A DNA stretch of 64,000 bases from Magnetospirillum sp. SS-4 (GCF_902729425.1 NZ_CACVCH010000092.1:143039-207038); one strand, 5' to 3'. Positions 52,784 through 62,757 are shown, counted from the stretch's first letter. Made by a program: numbers and translations. The notes: generated from the letters alone by a model not told the origin.

Positions 52784-53995
52784 ATGGCCACCATTCCGCT
52801 GATGGAACCCGCCTACAAGGGGTCGCAGGGTCCCGTGTTCTTCGCCGCCGGCTTTCGTCCGTTCTTTCTGTTCGCGGCGCTTCAGGCGGCGGTCATGCTG
52901 CCGTTGTGGCTGCTGGTGTTCTTCGCCGTCCTGCCCGCCCCGGCCGACTGGAACCCGGTGGTGTGGCACGCCCACGCCATGGTGTTCGGTTTCGCCGGCG
53001 CCGCCATCGGCGGCTTCCTGCTGACGGCGGTTCCCAACTGGACCAATTCCCACCATGTTTCCGGCCGGCCGCTGATGCTGCTGTTCGGCGTCTGGCTGGC
53101 CGGCCGCGTGGCCGTCGCCCTGGCGGGCGTGCTGCCGCCGCTGGCGGTGGCGATCATTGATCTCGGCTATCTGCCCATTCTGGCCGCCCTGCTGGCCAAG
53201 CCGCTGATCGATGCCGGCAAGTGGCGTAACATCGCCTTCCTGCCTATCCTGGGGGTGATGTGGCTGGCCGATCTGTGTGCTCATCTGGAGGCGCTCACCG
53301 GCAACGCCACCGGATTGAAGGGCATCTATCTCGGCATCTTCGTGGTGCTGCTGATGATCGTCATTGTCGGTGGCCGCATCGTGCCGTCGTTTACCCAGAA
53401 CTGGCTGCGCATGCAGGGCAAGCCGGTGGAAATCCCCCCCGTGGCCTGGATCGAGAAGGGCGGCGCGGCCGGCAGCCTCGTCCTGGCGGCGGCGGCCCAG
53501 CTGGTGGCGCCGTCCTCGGCCGTCGCCGGCATCCTGGCGCTGGCGGCGGCGGCCATTCACGGTTACCGCATGTCGCGCTGGCACGGATTGGCCACCTTCG
53601 CCAGCCCGATCCTGGCGGTGCTGCATGTGGGATATGCCTGGATGGTGCTGGGCTTCGCCCTGCTGGGGCTGGCGTCGTTCACCGACGTCCTGCCGGCCTC
53701 GGCGGCGGTGCACGCCCTGACCGCCGGTTCCATCGGGACCATGGTGATCGGGGTGATGAGCCGCGCCGCCCTGGGGCATTCCGGCCGCCCCCTGGTGGTG
53801 TCGCCGGTCACGGTGGCCGCCTATGTCATGATCTCGGCCGGGGCTCTGCTCCGGGTGGTGGCGCCGGTGATTCCCGAGGCCATGTCGGCCCTGACCCTGG
53901 CCGGCGGCGTGATCTGGACGGCGGGATGGCTGGCCTATGCGGTGATCTACTTCCCCGTCACCACTCAGCCGAGAGCGGATGGCCGTCCGGGATAA
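52784..53995 (+). CDS. NnrS family membrane protein
   Basis: 403 residues with about 12 predicted membrane helices. Family marks are FFAAGFRPFFLFAALQAAVM, VWHAHAMVFGFAGAAIGGFL, LLTAVPNWTN, and RIVPSFTQNWLRMQG, with HALTAGSIGTMVIGVMSRA. NnrS is a heme- and copper-containing membrane protein that protects against nitric oxide and goes with denitrification or nitrosative-stress genes. The start has AAGGA 9 bases upstream. An Fnr/Nnr-like box and an intrinsic terminator frame the gene, so it is likely monocistronic. No nitric-oxide reductase lies in the window. Confidence 0.93.
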   Translation: MATIPLMEPAYKGSQGPVFFAAGFRPFFLFAALQAAVMLPLWLLVFFAVLPAPADWNPVVWHAHAMVFGFAGAAIGGFLLTAVPNWTNSHHVSGRPLMLLFGVWLAGRVAVALAGVLPPLAVAIIDLGYLPILAALLAKPLIDAGKWRNIAFLPILGVMWLADLCAHLEALTGNATGLKGIYLGIFVVLLMIVIVGGRIVPSFTQNWLRMQGKPVEIPPVAWIEKGGAAGSLVLAAAAQLVAPSSAVAGILALAAAAIHGYRMSRWHGLATFASPILAVLHVGYAWMVLGFALLGLASFTDVLPASAAVHALTAGSIGTMVIGVMSRAALGHSGRPLVVSPVTVAAYVMISAGALLRVVAPVIPEAMSALTLAGGVIWTAGWLAYAVIYFPVTTQPRADGRPG

Positions 53996-54027
53996 GTCCA
54001 GGATTGCCTTTTATGGAGGCATTATGG

Positions 54028-54067
54028 GGGCGGTGTCGCATTTTGACGAAGACACCGCCCTATTTTT
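54028..54067 (+). terminator. Intrinsic terminator of nnrS
   Basis: GGGCGGTGTC (54028-54037) and GACACCGCCC (54051-54060) pair perfectly over 10 bases with a 13-base loop, followed by TATTTTTTT. It lies 32 bases after the nnrS stop. Confidence 0.95.
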
Positions 54068-54150
54068 TTGCTCAAGTGTGACCAGATACATAGGGAATTC
54101 AGGCATCGGCGACTAGACTTCCGTCCGATCATCGCAGCGGAGCTCCGTAC

Positions 54151-54978
54151 ATGGGATGCAAGGTGAAGTTTTGGGGGGTGCGGGGAAGCATCGCCTGTCC
54201 TTCGCCCGAGCATGTGGTCTATGGCGGCAATACCAGCTGCATTTCCGTCACCACCGACGCCGGGGTGATCGTGTTCGACGCCGGCACCGGCATCCGTTCG
54301 CTGGGGGGCGAACTGATGCGGCTGGGCGTCAAGGAAGCCCACCTGTTCTTCACCCATACCCATTGGGATCATATCAACGGCTTTCCGTTCTTCACGCCGG
54401 CCTACGTGCCGTTCTTCAAGCTGCACATCCACGGCGCCCGGTTGGAGGGACCCCCCAAGGGCATCCGTCACGTCCTGTCGGCCCAGATGGAATCGCCCAA
54501 CTTTCCGGTGCCGCTGGCCATCATGCAGGGTATCGCCTCGGACGAGGATTTCGACGTGGGCAGCGTGTTCACTCCCTATGACGGGGTGGTGGTGCGCACC
54601 GGCCGGCTGCGCCATCCCAACGGCGCCTGTGGCTATCGGGTCGAGGCCGGCGGCGCCGCCATCGCCTATATCACCGATACCGAGCACCTGCCCGGCCAGC
54701 CGGACGGGAATGTCCTGGCCCTGGTGGATGGCGCCGACCTGATGATCTACGACTGCACCTACACCGACGACGAGTTTCCCGCCCGCGTCGGCTGGGGCCA
54801 TTCCACCTGGCAGGAGGCGGTTCGCCTGGCCCGCGCCGCCGGGGTCAAGCGTCTGGCCATCTTCCACCACGATCCCGATCATACCGACCCGGTCATGGCC
54901 CGTATCGAGGCCGAGGCGACGGCGGCGTGGGACGGCGCCTTCGTGGCCCGCGACGGCATGGAGGTGGCGGTCGGCTGA
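54151..54978 (+). CDS. MBL-fold metallo-hydrolase
   Basis: 275 residues, no signal peptide. The metallo-beta-lactamase motif is LFFTHTHWDHINGFPFF (HxHxDH), which binds two zinc ions. KFWGVRGSIACPSPEHVVYG and GGNTSCISV at the start are typical of the phosphodiesterase-like (cAMP/RNase Z-like) branch. AIAYITDTEH gives the last metal ligand. Phosphodiester hydrolysis is a reasonable guess, but the substrate is not shown. It lies after the nnrS terminator with its own upstream region and is convergent with the CHASE kinase gene, whose stop is 13 bases away. Confidence 0.87.
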   Translation: MGCKVKFWGVRGSIACPSPEHVVYGGNTSCISVTTDAGVIVFDAGTGIRSLGGELMRLGVKEAHLFFTHTHWDHINGFPFFTPAYVPFFKLHIHGARLEGPPKGIRHVLSAQMESPNFPVPLAIMQGIASDEDFDVGSVFTPYDGVVVRTGRLRHPNGACGYRVEAGGAAIAYITDTEHLPGQPDGNVLALVDGADLMIYDCTYTDDEFPARVGWGHSTWQEAVRLARAAGVKRLAIFHHDPDHTDPVMARIEAEATAAWDGAFVARDGMEVAVG

Positions 54979-54991
54979 ATTCCCAGGGAAT

Positions 54992-56791
54992 TCACGGCGT
55001 CACCGGCAGGGTGAACAGGAACGTGCTTCCCTCGCCGGGCCGTGATTCGACCCAGATCCGCCCCTGGTGGTGTTCGACGATCTTCTTGCAGACGGACAGG
55101 CCGATGCCGTTGCCCTCGAAGGTGCCGCGGGCGTGCAGGCGCTGGAAGATGCCGAAGATGCGCCCGAAATACTTTTCGTCGATGCCAAGACCGTTATCGG
55201 TGACCGCAAGACGCCAGAAGGCGCCGTCGCGCTCCGCGGAAACTCCAACCACCGGGGCACGGTCGGGGGCATGGTACTTGAGGGCGTTGCCGATCAGATT
55301 CTGGAACAGCCGGACCAGTTCGCTCCGGTTGCCGACGACGCGGGGCAGGGCGGCGACGTCGACCCGTCCCCGTGTCTCCTCGATGGCGGGGCCAAGATTG
55401 CCGACAGCCTCGGCGGCGACCTCGCCCAGGTCGACCGGGGCCGGGGGATCGGGGGCGCGGCCGATCCGCGAATATTGCAGCAGGTCCAAGATCAGATGAT
55501 CGAGACGCTGGGCGCCGTCCCGGGCGAAGCCGATGAACTCGCGGCATTCCCCGTCGAGGCTGCCCTCAAGGCGACGTTCCAGCAAGGTGAGGTAGCTGCT
55601 GATCATCCTGAGCGGTTCGCGGAGGTCGTGGGAGGTCACATAGGCGAACTGCTCCAGATCGGTGTTCGATCGTTCCAGGGCTCCGGCCTTTTCCGCCAGG
55701 ATATCCTGGCTGCGCCGCAGTTCGGCGGTCATGTCCAGGGCCAGCCGTTCGGCGCGCTGCCGCTGGCGGGCGATGGAAACGATGATGGCGAACAGCAAGA
55801 TGTTGATGGTCAGGCCGCCGGCGGCGATAACCATTGATTGCTGCGCCTCTCCGGCGGAAATGTAGTTGCCGCGGGCGTAGAGGTAGAGGGTCCAGGCATG
55901 GCCGCCGTTGCGGACGACCGACGTTTCCGACAGTTCGGGGGCGTGCTTGCCGAACTGGCAGAGCTGGTCCTGGTCGCTGTCGAAGATCAGGCTGTCTTGC
56001 GACGGCGCTTCGCCGTCGTGGATCTCGAAGTCGAGCTTTCCCATGCCGGCGCCCAGGATGCCGGCCATCAGGTCCCTGACGCGGAACGGGCTGTAGACGA
56101 ATCCCCGGATGGCGGCGCGGCGCTGCTCGACCGTGTCGATGGGCATGCCCGGGCGGTAGACCGGCAGGTAAAGCAGGAAGCCGGGCTGAATGTCGCTGTC
56201 GGTTTCCTGGACCAGCGTCACCTTGCCCGACAGGGCGGCTTCGCCGCTGTCGCGGGCACGCTCCATGGCGGCGCGCCGCACCGGTTCGGAGAATATGTCG
56301 TAGCCGAACGCCCGCAGATTGCGGCCGATGAAAGGCTCCAGGTAGATGATGGAGGTGTAGACGTCCCGTTCGCCCTGCGGCCGGATGGAATAGCCGGGGA
56401 ACCCTTCGGCGCGGATGGCCTCGGTATGGGAGTGTCGTTCCTCGGGTCGGACAACCGCGCTGTAGCCGATTCCCTGGATACCGGGGTAATAGCGGTCGAT
56501 GGCGGTGGTGGCGACGAAGGCTCGCCATTCGGCGCGGGACACTTCCGCCGACGACTGGAACAGGCCTACGCCCGAACGCAGCACCGCTTCATAGGCCTGC
56601 ATGCGCCGGGCGATGGAGGTTCTGACGTCCTGGGCATGGAAACGAAAGCGGTCCCGCGCCAGTTCCCGCACGAAGGCGTTGGAGACGTGCCAGGCCGCGA
56701 TGGTCAGGATCAGCGAGCACAGCAGGACAACCCAGGCGGTGGCTGGATGATGCAGCAGGCGCATGCCCTTGCTGGAAACTGGCTTGTCCAT
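54992..56791 (-). CDS. CHASE-domain sensor histidine kinase
   Basis: 599 residues. TM1 is near 18-40 and TM2 near 320-342. The region between is a periplasmic CHASE domain (FVATTAIDRYYPGIQGIGYS, RDVYTSIIYLEPFIGRN, and the PGFLLYLPVYRPG core), which often senses small hormones or peptides. The kinase core has SHDLREPLRMISSYL with the phospho-His, LIGNALKYHAPD (N box), VTDNGLGID, GRIFGIFQRLH and EGNGIGLSVCKKI. No response regulator is adjacent. A hairpin with stem CCTATCC/GGATAGG lies at 56823-56840, in its leader. Confidence 0.95.
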   Translation of the reverse strand: MDKPVSSKGMRLLHHPATAWVVLLCSLILTIAAWHVSNAFVRELARDRFRFHAQDVRTSIARRMQAYEAVLRSGVGLFQSSAEVSRAEWRAFVATTAIDRYYPGIQGIGYSAVVRPEERHSHTEAIRAEGFPGYSIRPQGERDVYTSIIYLEPFIGRNLRAFGYDIFSEPVRRAAMERARDSGEAALSGKVTLVQETDSDIQPGFLLYLPVYRPGMPIDTVEQRRAAIRGFVYSPFRVRDLMAGILGAGMGKLDFEIHDGEAPSQDSLIFDSDQDQLCQFGKHAPELSETSVVRNGGHAWTLYLYARGNYISAGEAQQSMVIAAGGLTINILLFAIIVSIARQRQRAERLALDMTAELRRSQDILAEKAGALERSNTDLEQFAYVTSHDLREPLRMISSYLTLLERRLEGSLDGECREFIGFARDGAQRLDHLILDLLQYSRIGRAPDPPAPVDLGEVAAEAVGNLGPAIEETRGRVDVAALPRVVGNRSELVRLFQNLIGNALKYHAPDRAPVVGVSAERDGAFWRLAVTDNGLGIDEKYFGRIFGIFQRLHARGTFEGNGIGLSVCKKIVEHHQGRIWVESRPGEGSTFLFTLPVTP

Positions 56792-56907
56792 CCCCGGTAC
56801 TCGAACTCGACGGCCCCGCCATCCTATCCCGAAGGATAGGGGATGGCTAGGGGCATCCCCCCTCTATCGGTATAGATACCTATGCCGGTGAGGGGGCGAG
56901 GGGGGAA

Positions 56908-57228
56908 TCAGTCGGTCCGCTGAATCAGGTGGAAGCCGAACGGGGTTTCCACCACACCGCTGATCTCTCCGGCCGCCAGGGCGAAGGCGGCGGCATCGAA
57001 TTCCGGAACCATGGCGCCCATGGGAAAAAAGCCGAGATCGCCGCCTTCTTCCGAGGACGGGCAATCGGAATACTGACGCGCCATCTGGCCGAAATCGGCG
57101 CCTTCCTTGATCTCGTCCAGAATTCCGTTGATGGCGGCCAGGGCCTCTTCCTTGGAGCGGGTGGCCTGGGAGCGCATGGACCCCTTGTACATCAGCAGGA
57201 TATGGGCGGCGCGAATCTGGGACGACAT
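56908..57228 (-). CDS. Parvulin-type peptidyl-prolyl isomerase (PpiC family)
   Basis: 106 residues from ATG 57228, supported by GGAG 7 bases upstream; no signal peptide, so it is cytoplasmic. It is one rotamase domain: RAAHILLMYKGSMRSQATRS, then FGQMARQYSDCPSSEEGGDL, then GFFPMGAMVPEFDAAAF, and ETPFGFHLIQRTD. Parvulins catalyse cis-trans isomerisation at prolines. The domain resembles E. coli PpiC in size. It lies downstream of the TrmH-type gene, 43 bases away, same strand. Confidence 0.93.
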   Translation of the reverse strand: MSSQIRAAHILLMYKGSMRSQATRSKEEALAAINGILDEIKEGADFGQMARQYSDCPSSEEGGDLGFFPMGAMVPEFDAAAFALAAGEISGVVETPFGFHLIQRTD

Positions 57229-57271
57229 GGCAAGGCTCCGAAGGAATTTGGGAAGGGGCGCCAATGTAGAC

Positions 57272-58042
57272 TTATTGGCGCTGCTTCACCAGTTCATGAA
57301 TCAGGATGGCGGCCGTGGCGGCCACATTCAGCGACTGTATCCGGCCCGAGCCGGCAATGGTGACGACATCGTCGCAGGCGGCCAGGGTGGCGGGCGGCAG
57401 GCCGTGTTCCTCGTTGCCGAGGATGACCGCCACGGGCTTTGCCGAGGGTGCCAGCGCCTCGGCCAGCGGCCGCCCCGAACCCAGGGCGGTTCCGATGACC
57501 CGGTGGGAATCCCTGAGACGCTTCAGGGCGGGAAGGAGCTTCGGGGTACGGATGACGTCCAGCCATTCCAGGCCGCCTTCCGAGACCCGGCGGGCAGCCT
57601 CGGACGGCAGGGCCTGGGCCGGGTGATCCGACACGATCAGGCGTTCCAGGCCGAAAAAGGCCATGGTGCGGGCGATGGCGCCCAGGTTGTGGGGGTTGCC
57701 GATGCCGTCCAGGATCAGCAGCGGCCGCTTCCACGCCCGCGCCTCGGCCGGATCGAAGATCAGGATCGGCTTGGGGGCGGCGATGGCGACGATGCCGCCG
57801 TGCAACTGGGTGCCGGCGATCTTGGACAATTCCTCGGTGGAAACCATGCGGTAGGGCTTGTGCCCCTTGGCCATCATGGCGCAGAAGTCGCCGGCCAACG
57901 CCTTCATGCGCTCGTCGTAGAACAGCCGCTCGGCCCGCCTGGGGTCGTGTTCGAACAGGGCCCTGACCGCCGGCAGGCCGGTGACCCGCTCGAAATCGTC
58001 CTTGTCGCGGGGCGGCTTGTGCCGGAAGGGGGGACGTGCCAT
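57272..58042 (-). CDS. TrmH-family RNA methyltransferase (SpoU)
   Basis: 256 residues from ATG 58042; no clear ribosome site, but the next upstream start would add an unrelated tail. SpoU motifs are present: [16 protein letters not shown] (motif 1), [12 protein letters not shown] (motif 2) and [19 protein letters not shown] (motif 3). These form the SAM-binding trefoil knot. The N-terminal [12 protein letters not shown] fits an L30-like RNA-binding lead-in. It may 2'-O-methylate tRNA or rRNA; the target is not shown. The divergent pseudouridine synthase gene begins 37 bases away. Confidence 0.88.
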   Translation of the reverse strand: MARPPFRHKPPRDKDDFERVTGLPAVRALFEHDPRRAERLFYDERMKALAGDFCAMMAKGHKPYRMVSTEELSKIAGTQLHGGIVAIAAPKPILIFDPAEARAWKRPLLILDGIGNPHNLGAIARTMAFFGLERLIVSDHPAQALPSEAARRVSEGGLEWLDVIRTPKLLPALKRLRDSHRVIGTALGSGRPLAEALAPSAKPVAVILGNEEHGLPPATLAACDDVVTIAGSGRIQSLNVAATAAILIHELVKQRQ

Positions 58043-58079
58043 TGCTGTGCCGATTCGTGATGGTGCGCGGGAGAGAGTT

Positions 58080-58685
58080 GTGACTCGCCTGATCTTGTTC
58101 AACAAGCCCTATGACGTGCTGACCCAGTTCAGCGATCGCGAGGGCGGGCGGGCGACCCTGAAGAAGTACGTCGACATTCCCGGAGTCTATGCCGCTGGCC
58201 GGCTGGACCGCGATTCCGAGGGGCTGCTGGTTCTGACCGATTCCGGCCCGCTGATCCGCCGGATCAGCGATCCCCGCCACAAGCTGGCCAAGACCTATTG
58301 GGCGCAGGTCGAGGGCTGCCCCGCCGAGTCCGACCTTGAACCGTTGCGTCGGGGGGTGATCCTCAACGACGGCCCGACCTTGCCGGCGGGGGCGCGGCTG
58401 ATGGCCGAGCCCGAGGGATTGTGGCCGCGCGATCCCCCCATCCGCTACCGTGCCGCCATTCCCACCGCCTGGATCGAACTGGTCCTGCGCGAGGGCCGCA
58501 ACCGGCAGGTTCGCCGCATGACCGCCGCCATCGGCTTTCCGACCTTGCGCCTGATTCGCCGGGCGGTGGGGGAGTGGACCCTTGACGGCCTCGCCCCCGG
58601 CCAATGGCGGGAGATCACGCCGCCATCCGTTCGTCCAGCACCAGCCGCAAGGCCTCGACCGCCTCGGCCAACTGGTCGCGGCTGA
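58080..58685 (+). CDS. Pseudouridine synthase, RluE/RsuA family
   Basis: 201 residues from GTG 58080, with GGGAG 6 bases upstream. The family catalytic motif is [19 protein letters not shown] with the active-site Asp. [14 protein letters not shown] opens the domain and [20 protein letters not shown] is the conserved RNA-binding end. The protein has no S4 domain, like RluE, which modifies U2457 of 23S rRNA. Its last 23 residues are Pro/Arg rich and are encoded over the antisense of rocD; the two convergent genes overlap by 71 bases. Confidence 0.9.
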   Translation: MTRLILFNKPYDVLTQFSDREGGRATLKKYVDIPGVYAAGRLDRDSEGLLVLTDSGPLIRRISDPRHKLAKTYWAQVEGCPAESDLEPLRRGVILNDGPTLPAGARLMAEPEGLWPRDPPIRYRAAIPTAWIELVLREGRNRQVRRMTAAIGFPTLRLIRRAVGEWTLDGLAPGQWREITPPSVRPAPAARPRPPRPTGRG

Positions 58686-59820
58686 TCACCAGCGGCGGGG
58701 CGAATCGGATGGTGTTGCGGTGGGTGTCCTTGGTCAGGACTCCCCTGGCCGCCAGTCCGAGACAGACGTCATTGGCGCCGATGCGGGCCGGATCAAACTC
58801 GATGCCGATGAACAGGCCGCGTCCCCGGATATCTTGGATCAGGGGGCTGGCGAGGCTGTGAAGACGCTCCATCAGCCAGGTGCCCAGATCGGCGGCGCGC
58901 TGGCTCAGCCTTTCGTCCTCCAGCACCCCCAGCGCCTCGAATCCGACGGCGGCGGCCAGCGGATTGCCGCCGAAGGTGCTGCCGTGATCGCCGGGCCGGA
59001 ACACGTCGATGACGTCGCGGCGGGCCAGGAACAGCGAAACCGGCAGCATCCCGCCGCCCAGCGCCTTGCCCAGGGTGACGGCGTCCGGCCTGACGCCATC
59101 GTGTTCGCAGGCCAGCACCCGGCCGGTGCGGCCCAGGCCGGTCTGGACCTCGTCGGCGATCAGCAGCACGTTGCGGGCGGTGCAGATGTCGCGGCAACGG
59201 GCGAGATAGCCGGGCGGTGGCACGATGATGCCGCCCTCGCCCTGGATGGGTTCCACCAGAAAGGCGGCGGTATCGGGCGTGATCGCCCGCTCCAGGGCAT
59301 CGGCGTCTCCGAATGGAACGGAAACGAAGCCGCCGGGATAAGGTCCGAACCCGTCGCGGTACTGTCCGACGGTAGACATGCCGACGATGGCGATGGTGCG
59401 GCCGTGGAAATTGCCGGCGGCCGAGATGACGCGGGCCTGTCCCGGCGGCACCTTCTTGACGGTGTAGGCCCATTTGCGGGCCGCCTTCAGGGCGGTTTCC
59501 ACCGCCTCGGCGCCGGTATTCATGGGTAGGGCGCCATCCATGCCGGTCATGCGGCACGCCCGCTCCAGGAAGCGGCCCAGCGGCCGGGTGTGGTAGGCGC
59601 GAGACACCACCGCCAGCCGCCCGGCCTGCTCGGTCAGGGCCTTGACGATGCGGGGATGGGAATGGCCGAAGCTGACGGCGGAGTAGCATCCCATCATGTC
59701 GATGTAGCGCCGGCCGTCCTCGTCCCACACCTCGGCGCCCAGTCCCTTGACCAGGACGATGGGCAGGGGATGGTAGTTGTTGGCGCACCATTTGCGTTCC
59801 AGGGCGATGGTATTGCTCAT
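58615..59820 (-). CDS. rocD: Ornithine aminotransferase
   Basis: 401 residues, a fold-type I PLP enzyme. It converts ornithine and 2-oxoglutarate into glutamate 5-semialdehyde and glutamate. Marks are [64 protein letters not shown] and [15 protein letters not shown] with the PLP Lys. The start overlaps the rocF stop as ATGA, so arginase is translated first and the product ornithine is handled by this enzyme. It overlaps the convergent pseudouridine synthase gene at its 3' end. Confidence 0.93.
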   Translation of the reverse strand: MSNTIALERKWCANNYHPLPIVLVKGLGAEVWDEDGRRYIDMMGCYSAVSFGHSHPRIVKALTEQAGRLAVVSRAYHTRPLGRFLERACRMTGMDGALPMNTGAEAVETALKAARKWAYTVKKVPPGQARVISAAGNFHGRTIAIVGMSTVGQYRDGFGPYPGGFVSVPFGDADALERAITPDTAAFLVEPIQGEGGIIVPPPGYLARCRDICTARNVLLIADEVQTGLGRTGRVLACEHDGVRPDAVTLGKALGGGMLPVSLFLARRDVIDVFRPGDHGSTFGGNPLAAAVGFEALGVLEDERLSQRAADLGTWLMERLHSLASPLIQDIRGRGLFIGIEFDPARIGANDVCLGLAARGVLTKDTHRNTIRFAPPLVISRDQLAEAVEALRLVLDERMAA

Positions 59821-60677
59821 GGCTGGGCTCCCGTGGCTGTCGCCGCGCCGATCAGGGCTTCCACCAGTCGGGCGGTGCGGCGGTCGATGTCATGGTTTGG
59901 ATTGTATTCGGCGATCTCCAGGCCCAGGCAGCGGGGCGAGGCCAGCAGCGGCGTCAGCGCGGCCAGCAGGGCGTCGCCGCGGATGCCGCCCTCCACCGGG
60001 CTGCCGACGCCGGGGGCGTCCAGCGGATCGACGGCGTCGAGATCCAGGCTGATTCCGAACGGGCCGTCGCCGGCCGCCTCGGCCAGCACGCGGGCCAGGC
60101 CTTGTCGCTCGATCTCGGCCATGTGGGTGACGGCGACCCCCATCCGGGCGGCCAGCACCACTTCCTCCGGCTCGAAGCTGCGCACTCCCACCAGCCGGAT
60201 GCAGCCGGGGGCGAAGACGGGACAGGGGCAGGCGGCCGCCGTCAGCCTCGGGTGGCACTCTCCCATCAGGCACGCCACCGGCATGCCGTGCAGGGCGGAC
60301 GACGGGCTGGTCTGGGGGACATGGCAATCCATGTGGGCGTCGATCCACACCAGCCGGAAGCCGGTGACGCCGGCCGGGGCACGCCGCATGCCGGTCCAGG
60401 TGCCGACCGCGATGGAATGATCGCCGCCGATAACGACGGGGAAGCGGCCCCGCCGGCATTCGCTTTCGACCCGGCGGGCGAGGCGGTCACAGACATCGGC
60501 CACCACCATGTCGGCGGAGCGGCCCGGGGGGGCGGTGACGGCGATGTCGATCCAGGGAATGGCGGCATCGGCGGCCGGGCGGCGCAGGGCGGCGGGACCA
60601 TCGGCGCAGCCCCGGTCGCGGGCGCCGTGCCCGCAGCCGACGGCGATGATGATGCTGTCGCGGTTCCCGCCGGTCAT
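59817..60677 (-). CDS. rocF: Arginase
   Basis: 286 residues. It splits arginine into ornithine and urea, using two Mn ions. Metal motifs are VVIGGDHSIAVG, LVWIDAHMDCH, and ISLDLDAVDP with the last two Asp residues; LEIAEYNPNHD closes the site. The DAHMDCH loop has His where classic arginases have Asn; related alphaproteobacterial forms also vary here. The gene precedes rocD with an ATGA overlap. Together they degrade arginine to glutamate semialdehyde. No urease gene is in the window. Confidence 0.92.
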   Translation of the reverse strand: MTGGNRDSIIIAVGCGHGARDRGCADGPAALRRPAADAAIPWIDIAVTAPPGRSADMVVADVCDRLARRVESECRRGRFPVVIGGDHSIAVGTWTGMRRAPAGVTGFRLVWIDAHMDCHVPQTSPSSALHGMPVACLMGECHPRLTAAACPCPVFAPGCIRLVGVRSFEPEEVVLAARMGVAVTHMAEIERQGLARVLAEAAGDGPFGISLDLDAVDPLDAPGVGSPVEGGIRGDALLAALTPLLASPRCLGLEIAEYNPNHDIDRRTARLVEALIGAATATGAQP

Positions 60678-60784
60678 GGCGGCCTCCGATGCTGCTTCCC
60701 CTTATATCTGTGGGGGCGGAGGCGGCTTGGCGAGAGGGGACGGAGGAATTATGGCCTCGGGTGGACGGAGGTCCGGAAAAGTCG

Positions 60785-60812
60785 ACGGCCCCCGAATCGC
60801 TTCGGGGGCCGT
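60785..60812 (-). terminator. Terminator of prpE
   Basis: ACGGCCCCCGAA (60785-60796) and TTCGGGGGCCGT (60801-60812) form a perfect 12-bp stem around TCGC. On the minus strand it lies 28 bases past the prpE stop and is followed by CGACTTTTCC, a short T-run. Termination of prpE is likely. Confidence 0.8.
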
Positions 60813-60840
60813 GCGGCATCGCCGCCGTGGCGGGCGAGGG

Positions 60841-62757
60841 TTACTCCACCGGCTCCTTGCGGGCCTTGGCGTAGCCGACGCCTTCCAGCGATTGCTCGAT
60901 CTCGTCCAGGATGGCGGGATCGTCGATGGTCGCCGGCATCTTGAATTCCTGATTGTCGGCGATCTTCTGCATGGTGCCGCGCAGGATCTTGCCCGAGCGG
61001 GTCTTGGGCAGGCGGTTGACCACGGTGCAGGTCTTGAAGGCGGCCACCGGGCCGATCTTCTCGCGCACCAGCTTCACCACCTCGGCGATGACCTGGTCGT
61101 GGCTCTTGGTGACGCCGGCCTTGAGGCAGATGAAGCCCAGCGGCAACTGGCCCTTCAACTGGTCGGCCACGCCGATCACGGCGCATTCCGCCACGTCGGG
61201 ATGGCTGGCCAGCACTTCCTCCATGCCGCCGGTGGACAGGCGGTGGCCGGCGACGTTGATGATGTCGTCGGTGCGGCTCATGACATAGGCGTAGCCGTCC
61301 TCGTCGATCATGCCAGCATCGGCGGTCTTGTAGCAGCCGGGGAACTCGGAATAATAGGCGTCGACGCAGCGCTGATCGGCGTTCCACAGGGTCAGCAGGG
61401 CGCCGGGCGGCAACGGCAGCCGCACCACCAGCGAGCCGACCTTGCCGGCCTCGCAGGGCTGATGCCCCTCGTCCAGCACTTCCAGGCCCCAGCCGGGAAC
61501 CGGCTTGGTGGGCGAGCCCGGCTTGATGGGGAATTCGTGCAGGCCGAGGCAGTTGGCGGCGATGGCCCAGCCGGTCTCGGTCTGCCACCAGTGATCGACC
61601 ACCGGAACCTTCAGGTTGGTGACCGCCCAGTTGATGGTGTCGGGGTCGGAGCGCTCGCCGGCCAGGAACAGGGCGCGGAAGCCGGTCATGTCGTACTTCT
61701 TCAGAAGCTCGGCATTGGGGTCTTCCCGCTTGATGGCGCGAAACGCGGTGGGCGCCGTGAACAGCGAGGCGATCTTGTGCTGGCTGATCATGCGCCAGAA
61801 GGCGCCGGCGTCGGGGGTTCCGACCGGCTTGCCCTCGTAGACCACGGTGGTGCTGCCGTTCAGCAGCGGGCCGTAGCAGATGTAGGAATGCCCGACCACC
61901 CAGCCCACGTCGGACGCCGCCCAGAACACCTCGCCCGGCTTGATGTCGTAGACGTATTTCATGGACCACAGCAGCGCCACCATGTGGCCGCCGTTGTCGC
62001 GGACCACGCCCTTGGGCTGGCCGGTGGTGCCCGAGGTGTAGAGGATGTAGAGCGGATCGGTGGCCTTGACCGGCACGCAATCGGCCGGCTTGGCCTTGGC
62101 CGCCGCCTCTTCCCAATCCAGGTCGCGGCCGGCGGTCATTTCCGCCCTGGCCTGCGGGCGCTGGTACATGATGGTGTGGCCGGGCTTGTGCTCGGACATG
62201 GCGATGGCCTCGTCCAGCATGGGCTTGTAGGGCAGCACCTTCGAGCCCTCGATGCCGCACGACGCCGACAGGATCAGCTTGGGCTGGGCGTCGTTGATGC
62301 GCACCGCCAGCTCGGACGGCGCGAAGCCGCCGAACACCACGGAATGGATGGCGCCCAGGCGCGCCACCGCCAGCATGCCGATCACCGCCTCGGGGATCAT
62401 GGGCATGTAGAGCAGGACGCGGTCGCCCTTGCCGACGCCGAGCGCGGCCATGGCGCCGGCCAGGCGCGACACCTGATCCAGCAGGTCGTCGTAGCTGATG
62501 GTGCGGCCGGTGTTGGTGACCGGGCTGTCGTAGATGATGGCGGCCTGCTTGCCGCGGCCGTCCTTCACATGGCGGTCGACCGCATTGTAGCAGGTATTGG
62601 TCTCCGCGCCGACGAACCAGCGGTAGAACGGTTTGTTGGAATCGTCGAGGACCTTGTCCCAGGTCTTGTACCAATGGACGCTCTGGGCCGCCTCGCCCCA
62701 GAAACCGGTCGGGTCCTTCAGTGATCTGTCGTAGGCTTGCTGGTATGGGTTGGTCAT
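60841..62757 (-). CDS. prpE: Propionyl-CoA synthetase (acetyl-CoA synthetase family)
   Basis: 638 residues from ATG 62757. It activates propionate (or acetate) to acyl-CoA via an acyl-adenylate. ANL-family motifs are YILYTSGTTGQPKGVVRD (P-loop), WWQTETGWAI, YKTADAGMIDEDGYAYVMSR and NVAGHRLSTGGMEEVL. PKTRSGKILRGTM carries the Lys regulated by acetylation. Overall features fit PrpE better than Acs (IYDSPVTNTGRTISYDDLL region, HSVVFGGFAPSEL). A promoter lies in the 281-bp region upstream, which also holds a GC-rich hairpin near 62991-63026. Confidence 0.93.
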   Translation of the reverse strand: MTNPYQQAYDRSLKDPTGFWGEAAQSVHWYKTWDKVLDDSNKPFYRWFVGAETNTCYNAVDRHVKDGRGKQAAIIYDSPVTNTGRTISYDDLLDQVSRLAGAMAALGVGKGDRVLLYMPMIPEAVIGMLAVARLGAIHSVVFGGFAPSELAVRINDAQPKLILSASCGIEGSKVLPYKPMLDEAIAMSEHKPGHTIMYQRPQARAEMTAGRDLDWEEAAAKAKPADCVPVKATDPLYILYTSGTTGQPKGVVRDNGGHMVALLWSMKYVYDIKPGEVFWAASDVGWVVGHSYICYGPLLNGSTTVVYEGKPVGTPDAGAFWRMISQHKIASLFTAPTAFRAIKREDPNAELLKKYDMTGFRALFLAGERSDPDTINWAVTNLKVPVVDHWWQTETGWAIAANCLGLHEFPIKPGSPTKPVPGWGLEVLDEGHQPCEAGKVGSLVVRLPLPPGALLTLWNADQRCVDAYYSEFPGCYKTADAGMIDEDGYAYVMSRTDDIINVAGHRLSTGGMEEVLASHPDVAECAVIGVADQLKGQLPLGFICLKAGVTKSHDQVIAEVVKLVREKIGPVAAFKTCTVVNRLPKTRSGKILRGTMQKIADNQEFKMPATIDDPAILDEIEQSLEGVGYAKARKEPVE

